Shown here in pieces: positions 22,701 to 36,404 of a stretch of DNA of 55,682 nucleotides. Below the pieces are notes generated by a model. It worked only from the letters and a program-made list of their open reading frames with translations, had not been told where the DNA came from and searched no databases. Each line of letters starts with the position of its first letter. The stretch's first letter is position 1. This DNA is from Phoronis australis (Eukaryota; Phoronida; Phoronidae): positions 1,289,009 to 1,344,690 of the forward strand of contig NMRA01000029.1 in the NCBI GenBank assembly GCA_002633005.1. The letters run 5' to 3'. The translations under genes were made by a program, and so were the position numbers.

Positions 22701-25285
22701 CATGTTTATCGTACTCATTGAAGTAGTTCAAGAATTTAATGAATTCAAAATGACTAATGGGGCCATTTTCAATATGATCTTGTGTTATCCCATTTCCAAT
22801 CGGTCAGATTTCGAATGACTTTTTTAATAATCAATGTGTCCAGTGTGTGACTACAAACCGTTTGTTGCAATACCCGTGGCCAGGTAGATCCTAAATTGAC
22901 AACGTTAAAACTCCATCCAGGTTCACAAAACCACGAGAAAACGACCTTTATTTTGGAATGGAAACCGTTTCAATTCTAGATAAATCCCGAAAAATAAATA
23001 TAGGAAATGCCCCTTCCGCATTGTCAAAATCGTATTGCGCAAGTCCATTACATAAATAATAATTTTTATTATTCGATTTCTGTTGTATACCCGTTTACAA
23101 TATTCTCCATGAAACATTGAGATACCATTTTAGTTTACAATTTGATTTTTCAAACTGTATTCACTGAAGAAATTACATATTTGTAGGTTACTGGCACTCT
23201 CCCAAATACACTGTAGAGTTGGACCAGCCATTCACTGAGGAGCAGACGAGACCATTATAATTTGCCAGGAACGACATGTGGAACGTTGATAGGTCTTTCA
23301 TTTGATCTGACAGTGTTGGTTTTTACAGTTTTTGGTTTTCAAAGTTACCGAATCGACTCTCTTAAATGGAAAAAATCAGGGAAAAGCCAGCCGAGCTCAC
23401 GGCCCGACTTGTTGGCCCTGCGAGTCAGCGCTTGTTCTGTGTTCAGATCGAGTCGAACTTTTGTAGACTGGGTCGAGGGGGTCGTGGGTCAAGGAGGTCG
23501 TGGAGTGTGAGGGTCGAGCGAGTTTGAGGACAATCCGTTTTTAGCAAATCAGCATTACTACAGAGGTATGTTAACAAACAGTGTTTAGAAATAGAAGATC
23601 ACTTGCAAAAGCATAATAATGTAAATAACATTGATAAAACTAAGTTCATGTTCCTTAACGTTACTAAACTGTAGCATGCTGAGAAGTCCGCAGTGATAGC
23701 CTTTTTCGATACAGTAATTCAGACATACACGCCGTCATGTCGCACAGATAAATCGTGTCAAGGATTTATGAATTTTCGATGCAGTCCTACGATCAAGTAA
23801 GACTCCGGTATGCATGTATATTGCAGCATAAACTGGGAAAATGTCAACTTGTATTTTCATTTTTACTGTTACAACCCTGCGAACTAGTTTAAACGACGGC
23901 GTACAGTGTATGTATCGTAATTGTCTGTTTTAATTCATCATGATACCAGTTGTCATCAACGTATATTTGCTTTGCCAGTTTGGATATGGCTTTGATGCTT
24001 TAAGGAAGATTTCAGTTTAAGTGTCATTACTTCAACCTTTGAAATGTTATCCTTGTGAGGGTGTGATAATAAATGTAAATTTGGTTTTCAAAAATTGAGT
24101 TTTTACAGCAACTTCATCAAAAGGACCGACCGGAGGCACCGAAATATTAATACCCTGGATTCCGAGTGGCTAAACGTGGTCTTGCCATACTTTGTATGCA
24201 TCTTAATCATCTCGTTTCCATGGCTCTTATAGGGTAAGTGTTAATGAATTGATTTGACCACATCGAAAAAAAACTTTGATTTGTCTCCCCCTGTTTAAAG
24301 TAGACTCAGCGGTGTGCAGAAGTATACAAAAACATAAGAGACGCAAAGAAAAGACGCATTCAGTGAGATATGGCCAGGTAAGTGAAGGTACGTTTTCTCA
24401 CAGATAAAGCTAAATAACAGGTTAACTATACATGTAAATGTGCCCAAAAGGACTCGATGTCGTTTACAAATACATATTTGAATGTAAGATACGATAACCT
24501 CACAAAAATTCTGTTTACAGTCCACAACCGCAGATCCTCAGCTATGTAGGCATTTTCTATTGCAGCATAAGAGCACATCAAATCACATGCTTTTGTGTGT
24601 CTTTTAGAATGCATTTTCAGTAATATAAACCAATACATTCTGCGATTAACACACCATTTTATGAACAAAGACAGTGGTCACGTCCACTTACCCCGACTGA
24701 ATTGGATCTGGTACATACCTCACCCATGATAATTTTGCGAAATGTATTCTGGACACTTTCAATCCATTCATTTATTGAATTCCCGAGCCACTGCCCAATA
24801 TCGTAGATTCGTATATAAGATCTTGTCAAGTAAATCACATTACAAATAGAAGTACAGGGCCGTAGGAATCGGGGGGCCGGGGGCACGTCCCCCAAAATTT
24901 GTAGGCGTCATGGTTAAACCGTGGCAACCGACATAGGCGTGGGGACGCGGACAGTCGAGAAAAGACTGAGAATACGGATTAAGAGAGAAAATTCAAGAGA
25001 ACATTTAACAACTCAGTATCAGTGCATGGCTACACTTCGAGGGCCCTGGCCAGAATATTGTTGTTAGGGTCTCTGTTTTTGCAGCACTTGAAAACGTGCA
25101 CTTAATGATCCGTATTATGTATTTCGAAAAATCGAGAACATTTGAAATTCAATAACACAATCTTGCGAAAGCATAACTATATTTTTCCAAAGGCTCCTAC
25201 GGACAACGGAGACGACTGCCGTTCTATTTTTTTCTCGAAATTGTATATCACTTGAGAAAAATTGAAGACCTGACAGAAAACATCA
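19748..25285. other. Intergenic region, no gene recognised
   Basis: Between the two genes. The open frames are short and without domain signatures. A foldback lies at 21118-21264 (listed separately). Positions 23380-23520 are GC-rich, with cgag/gtcg-rich words. At 24858-24897 a G-run/C-run palindrome (cggggggccggg...cgtccccc) resembles the ends of some transposon copies, with a similar aggcccatagg...ggggggac stretch at 31676-31712. No RNA gene was recognised. Confidence 0.45.
21118..21264. repeat. Imperfect foldback (inverted repeat)
   Basis: The left arm contains ctaacgtccccgggc then tagattacgg...gataacgac (21120-21184). The right arm, reverse-complemented, contains ccaacgtcccttgggc then tagattactgg.gataacgac (21222-21256). 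The loop is about 40 bp of AT-rich sequence. The order of matching blocks is preserved with a spacer difference, as in an old miniature foldback element. Confidence 0.55.
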
Positions 25286-26858
25286 ATTGCTGCGCATTTC
25301 CTGATCTTTTAAAATATATATATTTTCATCTTTAGGGACCCAACCCTTGAAGAGGGTTATTGATGACATTCAAGTGGCCACCATTTTCGTGTTTTTATTG
25401 ACAGATTCTTAAGGGACCGCTCACGGAGAGAGAACCCAACGTTGGCATCGATTACCTCTATTTTTCTGTTTTGTATATCGAACAACCGGCTATCATGTCG
25501 ACGAAGGTCTTTTCTTGCATACGAAAATAGAATTGAGTGGCACCCTTTTCCAAGGATAATGATGTTTAGCCTTTCATCTTTGTCTCCCATTTCAGATGAG
25601 ACCCTCTCTCGGTGGGGCGGCTCGGGGGAATTGTACCTTTGTTCCTCTATGCACGTAAATCCGACACTGCCAAGTATTCACGAAGGGAAGTTAAGACTCC
25701 AAATTCATTAAACACAAAACATTCGTGTACAACACAGCAGTATCAAGACATTCGAACCAAAAAACCAAAAAACGTGAAAAATACAATAAGATTTACCACT
25801 ATCGAATAGGTGGAATTTTGAAGAACTTGAAGATCACTATTTGTGAATTAAACAAATTACACAAAATGACAATTTCCGGCGGTTATATATAACATAATGT
25901 TACTTTTCACATAGTATCACAAGAATAGTATTTCTTTTGAAGATCGTTACTAGGAGTTTTTTGTAAGGAATTCGCACATGTTGAACAAGCTGTCAGGGCC
26001 ACGATTTGTGATGACCGTGCAATTGTCGAATGGGGGTACTCAAACTACTAGAAATCATAAATAAAGATTGGAGTTCAAGTTTAACTCGTGAACGGTTATA
26101 CTTACTTTTGAACAGAGCAAAGATACACTTTAATTTGAATGCCCTATCTCCTATGTTCCCCCAGATACCCCTAAAATCTGCAAGCATGCTTATAACATTT
26201 CGTTTTCATAAACAAACTCTTTGGTTTCAGATTTGCATGTTTATGTATCTAGGAAAATCGACAGATTCATGGATTATTTTTGCAATTAAAAGATAATCTT
26301 GTAAGAATTCGTGATGTTTCAGTGAATTTAGTTGCAGCCTGAAGTTGGAAAAACTCAATAATCCTATACCCAAATAGTAAAGTACATTTAGACGATTTCT
26401 AAAATAACTGTCAAAGACATTGATGAAATTCGGACAGTTCCCAAAAATATACTCACATTTCAAAGGACAATAAAAGCATTGTTTTTTGAATTGGGCACAT
26501 GACTGGTTATTTAAACTTACAAACAACAGATTCTAAAGGAATTAAGTCATGAAATCAAAGTAAAGGCATCGCTAATGGAATGATTGTTGGCTCCTGATTT
26601 GCATATTTATTATCCACAAAAACTCGACTAATAGATTATTTTTGACAATTAGAAGCTAATCGTGTAAGAAACGGCGATGCTTCGCTGAACTTAGTTGCAA
26701 GCTGACATTGTGAAATTTCGACCTATCATCAGTTTCTCAAATAGCAAAGTATACTAAACGATATTTGTCGAACTTGAAAGCCATCTCAAGGGTACTGATG
26801 AATGTTGGACAGCTCTGCAAAGTGTACAAAAATGTTTTCACAATTGCGTGGCAATAAA
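25286..26858. repeat. 1.57-kb duplicated segment, copy 1
   Basis: Nearly identical to 26860-28431, with a handful of substitutions, a 14-bp insertion in copy 2 (tgcagcgtttt area) and a small deletion near 27888. Copy 1 is separated from copy 2 by a single N. Within the segment there is an older diverged tandem pair: about 26235-26470 resembles about 26600-26835. Read on the minus strand, these give related open stretches (CPNFINVF / CPTFISTL followed by similar strands). Protein identity unknown. Confidence 0.9.
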
Positions 26859-26859
26859 N
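26859..26859. other. Single ambiguous base at a duplication junction
   Basis: An N exactly between two copies of a 1.57-kb segment. It is probably a contig join. Confidence 0.95.
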
Positions 26860-28431
26860 ATTGCTGCGCATTTCCTGATCTTTTAAAATATATATATTTT
26901 CATCTTTAGGGACCCAACCCTTGAAGAGGGTTATTGATGACATTCAAGTGGCCACCATTTTCGTGTTTTTATTGACAGATTCTTAAGGGACCGCTCACGG
27001 AGAGAGAACCCAACGTTGGCATCGATTACCTCTATTTTTCTGTTTTGTATATCGAACAACCGGCTATCATGTCGACGAAGGTCTTTTCTTGCATACGAAA
27101 ATAGAATTGAGTGGCACCCTTTTCCAAGGATAATGATGTTTAGCCTTTCATCTTTGTCTCCCATTTCAGATGAGACCCTCTCTCGGTGGGGTGGCTCGGG
27201 GGAATTGTACCTTTGTTCCTCTATGCACGTAAATCCGACACTGCCAAGTATTCACGAAGGGAAGTTAAGACTCCAAATTCATCAAACACAAAACATTCGT
27301 GTACAACACAGCAGTATCAAGACATTCGAACCAAAAAACCAAAAAACGTGAAAAATACAATAAGATTTACCACCATCGAATAGGTGGAATTTTGAAGAAC
27401 TTGAAGATCACTACTTGTGAATTACAAACAAACAAATTCCACAAAATGACAATTTCCGGCGGTTATTTATAACATAATGTTACTTTTCACATAGTATCAC
27501 AAGAATAGTATTTCTTTTGAAGATCTCTACTAGGAGTTTTTTGTAAGGAATCCGCACATGTTGAACAAGCTGTCAGGGCCACGTTTTGTGATGACTGTGT
27601 ACTTGTCGAATGGGGGTACTCAAACTACTCGAAATCATAAATAAAGATTGCAGCGTTTTTGGAGTTCAAGTTTAACTCGTGAACAGTTATACTTACTTTT
27701 GAACAGAGCGAAGATACACTTTAATTTGAATGCCCTATCTCCTATGTTCCCCCAGATACCCCTAAAATCTGCAAGCATGCTTATAACATTTCGTTTTCAT
27801 AAACAAACTCTTTGGTTTCAGATTTGCATGTTTATATATCTAGGAAAATCGACAGATTCATGGTTTATTTTTGCAATTAAAAGATAATCTTTCAGTGAAT
27901 TTAGTTGCAGCCTGAAGTTGGAAAAACTCAATAATCCTATACCCAAACAGTAAAGTACATTTAGACGATTTCTAAAATAACTGTCAAAGACATTGATGAA
28001 ATTCGGACAGTTCCTCAAAATATACTCACATTTCAAAGGACAATAAAAGCATTGTTTTTTGAATTGGGCACATGACTGGTTATTTAAACTTACAAACAAC
28101 AGATTCTAAAGAAATTAAGTCATAAAATCAAAGTAAAGGCATCGCTAATGGAATGATTGTTGGCTCCTGATTTGCATATTTATTATCTACAAAAACTCGA
28201 CTAATAGATTATTTTTGACAATTAGAAGCTAATCGTGTAAGAAACGGCGATGCTTCGCTAAACTTAGTTGCAAGCTGACATTGTGAAATTTCGACCTATC
28301 ATCAGTTTCTCAAATAGCAAAGTACACTAAACGATATTTGTCTAACTTGAAAGCTATCTCAAGGGTACTGATGAATGTAAGACAGCTCTGCAAAGTGTAC
28401 AAAAAAGTTTTCACAATTGCGTGGCAATAAA
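26860..28431. repeat. 1.57-kb duplicated segment, copy 2
   Basis: Begins attgctgcgcatttcc immediately after the N and ends gtggcaataaa, the same limits as copy 1. Unique sequence follows (ttgtttattgac). Copy 2 lacks about 14 bp (the cttgtaagaattcgtgatgt area) relative to copy 1 and differs by scattered substitutions, the level expected between two haplotypes. Confidence 0.9.
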
Positions 28432-30350
28432 TTGTTTATTGACTTAGAAAGTACATCAGTGGTTTAAATTAGTTGATGGGTTGACTATTAATTACATTTC
28501 TTCGTTTTTTTCATGATTTCTAAGTGAGATTTAGCCCAACGAACATAGCATGAATGCGTTTGATTTTTTTCAGTTGAACTGTAGCCACACGAGGAGTCCT
28601 TCAAGGTGTTAACGTCACTGCTGCATGTCACAAAGTAGTGTGTGTGTATGTTTTGGAGCCTCTTTCAGAAACTAAGAAATCGACTTGGCATGACCACATG
28701 GCAATAAAAAACAGTGACACTACAACAAGCAAGACCTTTACCAGCCCTATGATTGACGCGTTGCATGCGTAAAGAGTTTTTTTACCAATGTAGTAAACCA
28801 TAACATGAAGCATCGTGCTCAGGAACCAAGTCGATTCAGTGTCCTATCTGGATCAACGTTTCACCGAAAGAGTAAGCCTGATGCAACACTACGTCACAGC
28901 ACGAGGACACTCCTTTTTGTGGTGAATGTGGCATGTCATGCAAACAGTATGCCTCCTTCTACAGGCATAGCAAGCAGAAATGTCATGAATGAAATCATTA
29001 CGTCCAGTGGTGAAGGTTGTTAAGTCACTATAGTTTATTCAGATTTACGGAGTTTATGGTTGGCAGTTGTCTGATGTGATGGTAATTTGACATTTTGTTT
29101 TGAACCTTTTTTCCGCAAGTTTCTTTCTATATTTGTGTTATTTCAGAAGGATCTTTAACAGAATCAGTACAATTTTGTAGTGTTTAAGTAGATTTAAATG
29201 GCATACAAAGTGTCATTGGGTAATAATTACATACAATTGTTCTGACCAGTTAGTAATTTAAAAGAAAACATATGTCTATGATTATTGTAGAAATTTCTTT
29301 CATGTTGTTGTTGAAATCCTGCGAGAGACTATTATACTATCAATCACTCCTAAGTACCTTGCCTATGATTCAGTGATGATTTAGTCTAATACATTCCAAA
29401 AGTAATTCGTTGGAAATGTTTAATGGATTTGTAATATTGATATCTCTAAAGCAATCTTTTATATATTTTTGTAAGACCAATTTTGAGGTATGTTTAATAA
29501 AGGATTAATATTATAATAAAAATGCTATAATATTGTTGTTCATTTCCTGTGTAAATCACTACAGTGTGTAGTTGAAGTGACGTTAATGACAACATTTTGA
29601 CTACGTTTTAAGAAAATCACAATTTAGTAGGTGTATTATAACTGTCTCAATCTTTTCAATGTCACATTAAACTGGAGATCGTGAACTGGAGATGCAGGTG
29701 AACTTAGGACCAAAACTACAAAACAGAAGAGTGAAAAACAACGTACATTCAAGCCACACGCCGGGTGCCACAAGTCAATCTGTTCTTCTCTGTGTCGATG
29801 TTATCAGTAAAACATCAAGTAAAATCCAACCCGTTTTATCAGCACACCAGTTTACACAACTTCTGACCAATTTTTAGATCCCAGGCCTTGGGCAAGCTCA
29901 TCGTCATTCTTTGACTTCACTGGCTACTTGTTTCTTTCCTTTTGCTGTCACAATTTTACAAGAAGATTGTACGCTCATCTGCTGCAATAATTTGTTTACC
30001 CCTGGCTGACACGCAACATGGAACAACTCCTGGGTGAGTCTTCAGTTTAAAACCCATTGTTCTCAGTGGTTTTGTCTAAATGTAGATGTTTGTATTTCAA
30101 TTCCTGGTTGGATGTACCTTCACGTCGTGGGTAACATGTTCGTTGAAGCTCGCCTCACAATAACAGTGAACTTATTTCCTGAAATGAAAATAAATTCGTT
30201 TGTGAAACTTAAATTATGCTTGACGTTTATGTAGTTTCCATGGCAAATAGAAATATGCTATGCTGTTGTTCAATTTTGATACGAAAATAACACAGTAATG
30301 ACGCGAAATGTGATTAATTCATAGCACCACACTTATTTTGTAACCCTTTT
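28432..30350. other. Intergenic region, no gene recognised
   Basis: AT-rich. A short stretch at about 28905-28996 could be read as a degenerate zinc-finger-like motif, but I do not call it a gene. Nothing else is supported. Confidence 0.4.
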
Positions 30351-30356
30351 CACGTT

Positions 30357-30850
30357 TTGTCAGTAAAAAGTTCATTAATATTCGACACAACACGATGCGT
30401 TCCAGATCGCATAAACAACACCAATTTGCGTTCCCGATCGCTCACCGTTGCGTTTTCGATCGCATCTTTCTTTCAACAGAAAAGCGTCGACAAATTAGAG
30501 ATCCTGCAAAAAACAAGCCTTGCGTTATATTTTCACACGTCATTTCTTCATAACTCCTTGCTCAATTTATTGATTTAGTGCCAAAAATAAATGCAATTTG
30601 CCAGCATGACATACAAATCACCTTCGTCTCATGCGATGCCTTGCTCAACGTAATTTTTCTCCTGTAATTGGAAGAGACACTAGCCTAAACCTCTACCTAC
30701 CCTTCTTCAATGTGTTACGCCTTGAACTCATGTCTCTGTTTTCACATTGTAAGTAAAAACAACGAGAATTTATCAATTTTACTCACCTTGCCTGGCTTCG
30801 TTTCTCCCCCCCCCCGACAAATTTCGTTCTAGATCGCCTTCCGGGGTGAG
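30357..30850. repeat. GATCGC-rich interspersed repeat, copy 1
   Basis: Starts with several spaced cgttcc.gatcgc words (gcgttccagatcgc, gcgttcccgatcgc, cgttttcgatcgc) and ends with an actcacc block followed by tcgttctagatcgccttccggg. The same order of motifs is present at 54490-54985. The interiors are dissimilar and non-coding. It also has a 10-C run at 30806-30815. Probably a non-autonomous mobile repeat with subterminal CGATCG-type motifs. Confidence 0.55.
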
Positions 30851-32383
30851 ATTGGTATGAAAAGTAGTCGAGCATAAGTCTGCATTAATTACAAAAGTTC
30901 TTTAGCTGTTAGCTGTTCAAATTACTGAAAATGATCTTAAGCACTCATCAACATTTCCTATTCATGCAATAACTAAACTGAGACAATTTACAAAAAACAC
31001 CATGCCGTTTAAAACCTCCAAATTCCACCACTTTTGATGGGATGCTAAAAAGTTTCAAAATCGGCCATTTTAAGTCAATTTCAAGTGAACTTACATTTCT
31101 ATCGTGACTAGGGAAACTTCGAGAAAAACCTGAGAGAGTGATTTTTGTTTTAGGGATAAAATGCACTTTTAGTATTCAAGGTATAAGCCATGTTTCTGGA
31201 GCATTGAAAATCTACTTTAACCATCCATTTTTGTTTTTGGTGTGCGACGATAACAATTTCTATAACGTATACCTACATGTACGTGTCACGAGCTTCTTCC
31301 CAAGTTATCTCCACTGTCATTATTTTAATAAGTAGGAACGAAAAGAAGGATACACTTGGACCCTGAGTAATTAACATACAGCGAGATTGCATCTCAATCG
31401 AACAGTTTCCAAAATGATTTTTCATAAGATCTTAGCGAAACACCATAATAGCTCCTTTCTTTTGCTTACGCATTCTCAAAGCCTCACAGCAGTTAAAAGA
31501 CTATTTAATATGTTTTTATAGTTTAATGAGCGTTTCAGCAAAGACTATCACGCCATCATGTAGTGGTAATTTTAATCAGTTTCACTGATGAAGATGACAC
31601 TTGTTTTGTAACATCTCAATAATTTTAATTTATCATGTGGAGAATGAAAAATACTGAACGTACAACCTTGCCAACCAGGCCCATAGGAAGCCAAAATTAT
31701 TGGGGGGACAAGCCATTGCGACTTCGCCAAACTACCCCTATCGCCATCACCTCCCCCCACCCCGTGTTCCGGACGCCACCATATTTGTACCGCACCTCCC
31801 ACGTCCGGCCTAGCTGGGGGGCAATCCCGGGGATGCAACCGCCAAGAATTGAGTAACAGTGAACTCACACGGAGAGTAAGAACGAGCCTAGGACCAGTGC
31901 ACATACGTGTAGAGAGATGTCTCAAGTAGCTGTAGCTTAGATCTATCAGCGTCAAAATACGAAATTCCCGACGAACTAAAGCTAATTGCTGGTAAGCTCA
32001 GTTATAATTCACTTGAGAGAGGCAGCTTAGCTCGTATACATTCGTCTGCGCTGATTCTAAGGTCAAGATTCGTATTATTATGATCCATTGTCGGGAAAAC
32101 TCCATTTTTATGGTCATTCTTTGAAGGTTTTTTTTGAAAAGGTGAGGTCCCGAGGTCCCTGGTATATAGTGCCTTTGAGGCTGTTTCAAAATCCCTCGTT
32201 GAAACAAGACCAGCAGCCCAGTTTCTGATTTGGGGGCAAATTGATACAGAGTGTTTCCCAAAAACGTACACACTGCGACGCCTTCGACGCGTAAATAACT
32301 GAGATTAAGAGCGGACTCACTGCACGGCTACATGTTACTTTTAACTTCTGTCATCGATAATTTATACATACAAAATTTATAAG
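30851..32383. other. Intergenic region downstream of gene B
   Basis: No intact gene recognised. Around 31676-31830 there are G- and C-runs (attattggggggacaagcc, ctggggggcaatcc) typical of decayed repeats. Confidence 0.4.
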
Positions 32384-32389
32384 TTTATT
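32384..32389 (-). promoter_or_regulatory. Candidate polyadenylation signal of gene B
   Basis: AATAAA on the minus strand, about 465 nt past the gene B stop codon. It is the first exact match I see downstream. Whether it is used cannot be told from sequence. Confidence 0.3.
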
Positions 32390-32853
32390 GTTTGAGGGAT
32401 TACATATTTTGAAACCGTCCATATGGTACCGTTATGTACAAGACACGTTTACTGTAATGAATCGCTCAGAAGTTGAGTACAGAATCACGAAGAATCATGC
32501 ACTAATTTATGCAGAATCTATGCCGGACAATTAAGCTGATTAACAGAACAGCACAGGAGGCTAATTACATTCAAGCCTCAAGGCATTTCTTCCACAAGTT
32601 ATGTGGCGCCAGATGCAAACTGTCGCTAGCAATAAATGAGAGTACCTACAGACAACATCGCGAGACAAGCAAGTTCCCACGTGACTAGACTTCATGCTAC
32701 TAAGATTTTACGTCAACTGAGGTACTGGGGATGGGTTAGTATTCAGTCCAACAAACAAGCAATATTCTCTGTATGATATAATGGTAATTTAGTTTTCAAA
32801 ATGGTCCTTACTACTACGACATTTGTAATCAATGTACAAAAGCTATTTCATAA

Positions 32854-35800
32854 TTACATGTGCGTGTCCTGATGTGCCAACAAGACTTGCTTTTGACGTC
32901 GGAACCTGAGAGGTCTCTTAAGAAATGCCGTTACAAATAACATCACGATTATTGTCTTTGCTGGTTGCAGACAACATACATTAAAAACTAATCCAACCAG
33001 AAATGCTACAAGCCAATTCAAACTCCGTTGGTAACCATATTGTAAACCGTACAAAATAATAATAAATGATGAGCCTAAACACACAACGGCGAGGAGAAAC
33101 CACGCGATTATAACAATCCACCAAGGCAGAACACAACAATCTTTATCCTGCTTCTTTAAATCGTAGGTAATATCTGGAGAGATGTCTTTTTGGGATGCGA
33201 TAGATTTGTGTGTACTATCATCACTTTGTCCTCTGTCAGAATTTTCCGTTGCGTGGATTCTATTTTTGCTTTTTGCCTCGACACAGTGAGTACTGTCGGT
33301 TACGTTATCATTACAAAAAACGACACCCGTCGTCCCTGTAGTTCGTTGTATCAGGGATTCTTGTCTTTCAATGCTGAAAGTATGTGACCCCAAATCTTCT
33401 GTCAAAACCTCAGAACTTTCAACCTCAATCCCATCTCTAATTGTGCAAACAGACGCGACTTTGTTTTCCTCACACACGGGTTCGTCCAGAATGTGCGTAC
33501 AGCTCAGTTCTTCCAACTGTCTCGTTATGTTTGCCTTTAACCTGGGTTTCGCAAATCGAAACAAAGACACAATCGCCACCTCGAAAGGTAACACCATTAT
33601 ACACGAGTTAATCCCAAACAATATCATAGCCCAGTTGCTTACTTGCTTATCCACCGATTCGATGTGTGTTGACTCGGCCTCTATTTCAAAGCATGCAATG
33701 TCAACGAGCATCGTCGTCAACAAAACCATGCAAGCGCAAGATAACCGCTGAACGCAAGTGAACTGGCTTTCCACTGGCCTCCCAAGAATGCTATACCACA
33801 AGTGCTCGTCGTGGATTTCACGTTTCATTTCGATGATGTAATTATTTTTAAATGATGTCATTTCTTTATGCGTCGCTGCCGTAAGCTCGCGAATGTTCTT
33901 TCGGTTGCCTCTATCAGTTGACAGCCAGTCGTTGCAAATGAAATACCACGAATCTTTGTTGTGTACGTCTAGCACGCAGATGCCATGCAAATACCAAGCT
34001 GATTTTCCTTCAGGATTGTCCTGCCAAATGCGTACCTTTTTCAGCGTCCCTAGACATGTCTGTGTAGCTAAAACGAACGCATGCTCCGTGCCTCGGACCA
34101 GTTTGGTATTGCTGGTTAAAAGGTGGGACAAGCTCACACCCTTGCTCCCTATCAAAGAGATGTAGATGTTTGGTGTAGTCGTGGAATTTCGTTGCCATCC
34201 GGGGAGGACGATAGTCACGTAGAAATGACTGTAGTCGGTTTCATTGTCTTCAAGATAAACGGTTGTGTTTATTCGTTCGCAGTTCCTGTCATTACGCCAA
34301 GCGAAAGGCAGAACGAGAAGGTACAGGAACCACACAACAGACACGACGACAACAACGACAGTGTTGTCTTTAACAGTACTGAACAGTAGTTGAATTCTTT
34401 TAAAATACAACGGGTTAGGCAAATTAAAACAACCGGCTGCTACTGCAGTCAGATGATTACACTTGCAGACTAGAGTGCTCGAAGAAGTTTCCCGCGACGG
34501 CCAGCAACCGTAGTTTGACCACATGTCTTCTTTAATGTCAAAGTACTGACATTTAATTGTTTGTGCTGTATATTTAATTTCTACAGAGGTTGCATTGGAA
34601 TGTTTGCCATATAAGCAACGACTATTATTTTTGCCTAGTGACAGTATTAGTTCTACAGAAAAAGAATAAAGCAGGTGTTCAGAAAATGCTGTATCTTTGT
34701 CAGCATTCAGTTGCAGCCAAACCGTCCAATTGTTCGATGACGAAATATTTTCATTGAAGAGTGGTGCGTATTCCGTGCCGTCTTTAATCACTTGTCTCGC
34801 AATGCAACTAATTTTCAGGTCAAGATCTTGTGCATTTAGAAACTGGATCCTGACAGCATCAAATCTGCTGACAGTGAATGTATTGGTCAGTGTTGGATAA
34901 GCTGGCGATCCGCATAAAGAGTGAATATAATGGTCAACAGAGGACACCTCGTCAGACTCTAACACACGTATATTATAAAGGAAGAGAGCAACGGGTTTAT
35001 GCCGGTTAGAATTCACTTCTAAGACTCGATCGGTTTCCAATGTTCGGTATTCGACTGACATCACAGGCGTAGTAACATTTTCAGAACCTTTCGACCAATG
35101 ATAAGGGTTTTTGCGAATCCAAACTGATTTTGTGAGGATATCAAGCTCGCCTGCCTCGGGTCCAGCACGAATTGCATTTCCATCGACTAACTGAAGAGAT
35201 CCGTGTTGAAAAGTAACCAAACTTCCTAGAGAACCAGTCTTTTTCAAAACTATATTTATTTCCACATTATCTGCCGTTATCTGCGTGGCTTCCTCTCCGG
35301 AAATCTTGGTCCTTGCAATACCAGATGCAATAACGTCTATTATATCTGTAGCAATTCTCACGATGGATTTGTCATACATTTTTCGATTTTGACCGACGAC
35401 TTCAAAAGAAGATAGCATTATGTCACTAGTCACGTTTAGAGCCTGTTTGTATGTTTCATATTCAATGTCAGCTGTCTTGACGTCGTTGCTTTTCAGGGTT
35501 TTGTTCAGCAAATTAAGCGCAGTTCTCGCTGCATTCTCGGTCTTTGTGTACTCCTTGTTTAAGGATGCCAGAGCAAATAAGGCTCGACCGCCCTTCACGA
35601 CAGACGACGGAAGTTTGTCTAACCCAACTAGAAGTTCGTAACGAGCTTGTTCAAATTCACTATCTTCGTCATTTGTTTCGTCTATAAAACTAACAAGATG
35701 ATTAATTAAATGTAGCGCTTCCTTAAACCTTCCGTACTTAAAATGTGTCTTCAACGGGCCGTCCACTGTGAGATGTTTAACATACTCTCGAACACTGACG

Positions 35801-36404
35801 CCATACTGAATTTCCGGAAAGTTAAATTGCTTAGACAACACAGATCCAAACATGTCTACAGCGCCTACACGAATATAGTTGCCATTGCACTTTATCTTTG
35901 AAAATTGTCCTTGGAAAATAGCATTATGGGACTGTCCTAGAAACAAGGTATACGCATTCTTGCAAACAACGGAATAAAACTTGTAGTAGGCAACACTTCC
36001 GTTGAAATTCCAACCAAAACCGGAGCAATTGATCGAAAATTGAATAAAGTATTCTAGGTGCTCTTCTTTGTGAATGTCGCAATTTCCTTTAACCGGTCCA
36101 TAGTTCTTGACGGCAATTGTAACGTTACCGCCAGCATTGGCCGAGACAATGGCAGCCGTTATAACATAATCAGTTTCTGGTTTCAACGAACTACCATCGA
36201 CTTCGAAGATATTCATTTCCTTTCCTGAAGTACTGAACACCACTCCTGTCGTGCCCAAACGTTTGTTAGATATTTTCCATTCGAAAACTAGTGGCGTAAT
36301 ATGACTACAGTGGACACAGGTAGCTTCAAGCTTGAACTTGCCATCAGCACGAGAGTATCGTCTTCCTTCGCCAACACAGTTCCTCCGACAAACAATCTTA
36401 ACAC
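32854..36404 (-). CDS. Gene B 3' exon: polycystin-1/REJ-like receptor, REJ-GPS-PLAT-5TM
   Basis: A giant 3.55-kb exon of about 1183 codons. The minus-strand acceptor ttctggttctcag places the start at 36404 (phase 1), upstream of any methionine. The first residues (IVCRRNC....C.HC......FEW) match the cysteine pattern opening the REJ region of gene A. Using residues counted from the TTG codon at 36258: REJ region to about 565; GPS about 570-604 with C...MW..YGC and C.CNHLTAVA, cleavage site intact; TM1 about 634-655; PLAT about 680-790 (YVTIVLPGW, VRIWQDN, SWYFICNDWLS); TM2 about 838-858; TM3 about 877-900; Ser/Thr/Glu-rich loop about 905-1040; TM4 about 1044-1070; TM5 about 1078-1110; basic tail (KRPLRFRRQK) and stop. 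There is no polycystin channel domain. It is convergent with its paralogue gene A, 15.5 kb away. Inferred role: cell-surface receptor, possibly in gamete or matrix recognition. Confidence 0.95.

Noticed and set aside
28805-29023. Possible C2H2/C2HC zinc finger (FCGECGMSCK...FYRH in one frame near 28905-28996)
   Set aside because: A single imperfect finger with stops close upstream, no conserved linker and no neighbouring fingers. Chance cannot be excluded.
33300-36258. GTTGVVF occurs twice in gene B (start of the giant exon and the TM3-TM4 loop)
   Set aside because: The underlying DNA differs and the flanking residues do not align, so this is a coincidence, not an internal duplication.
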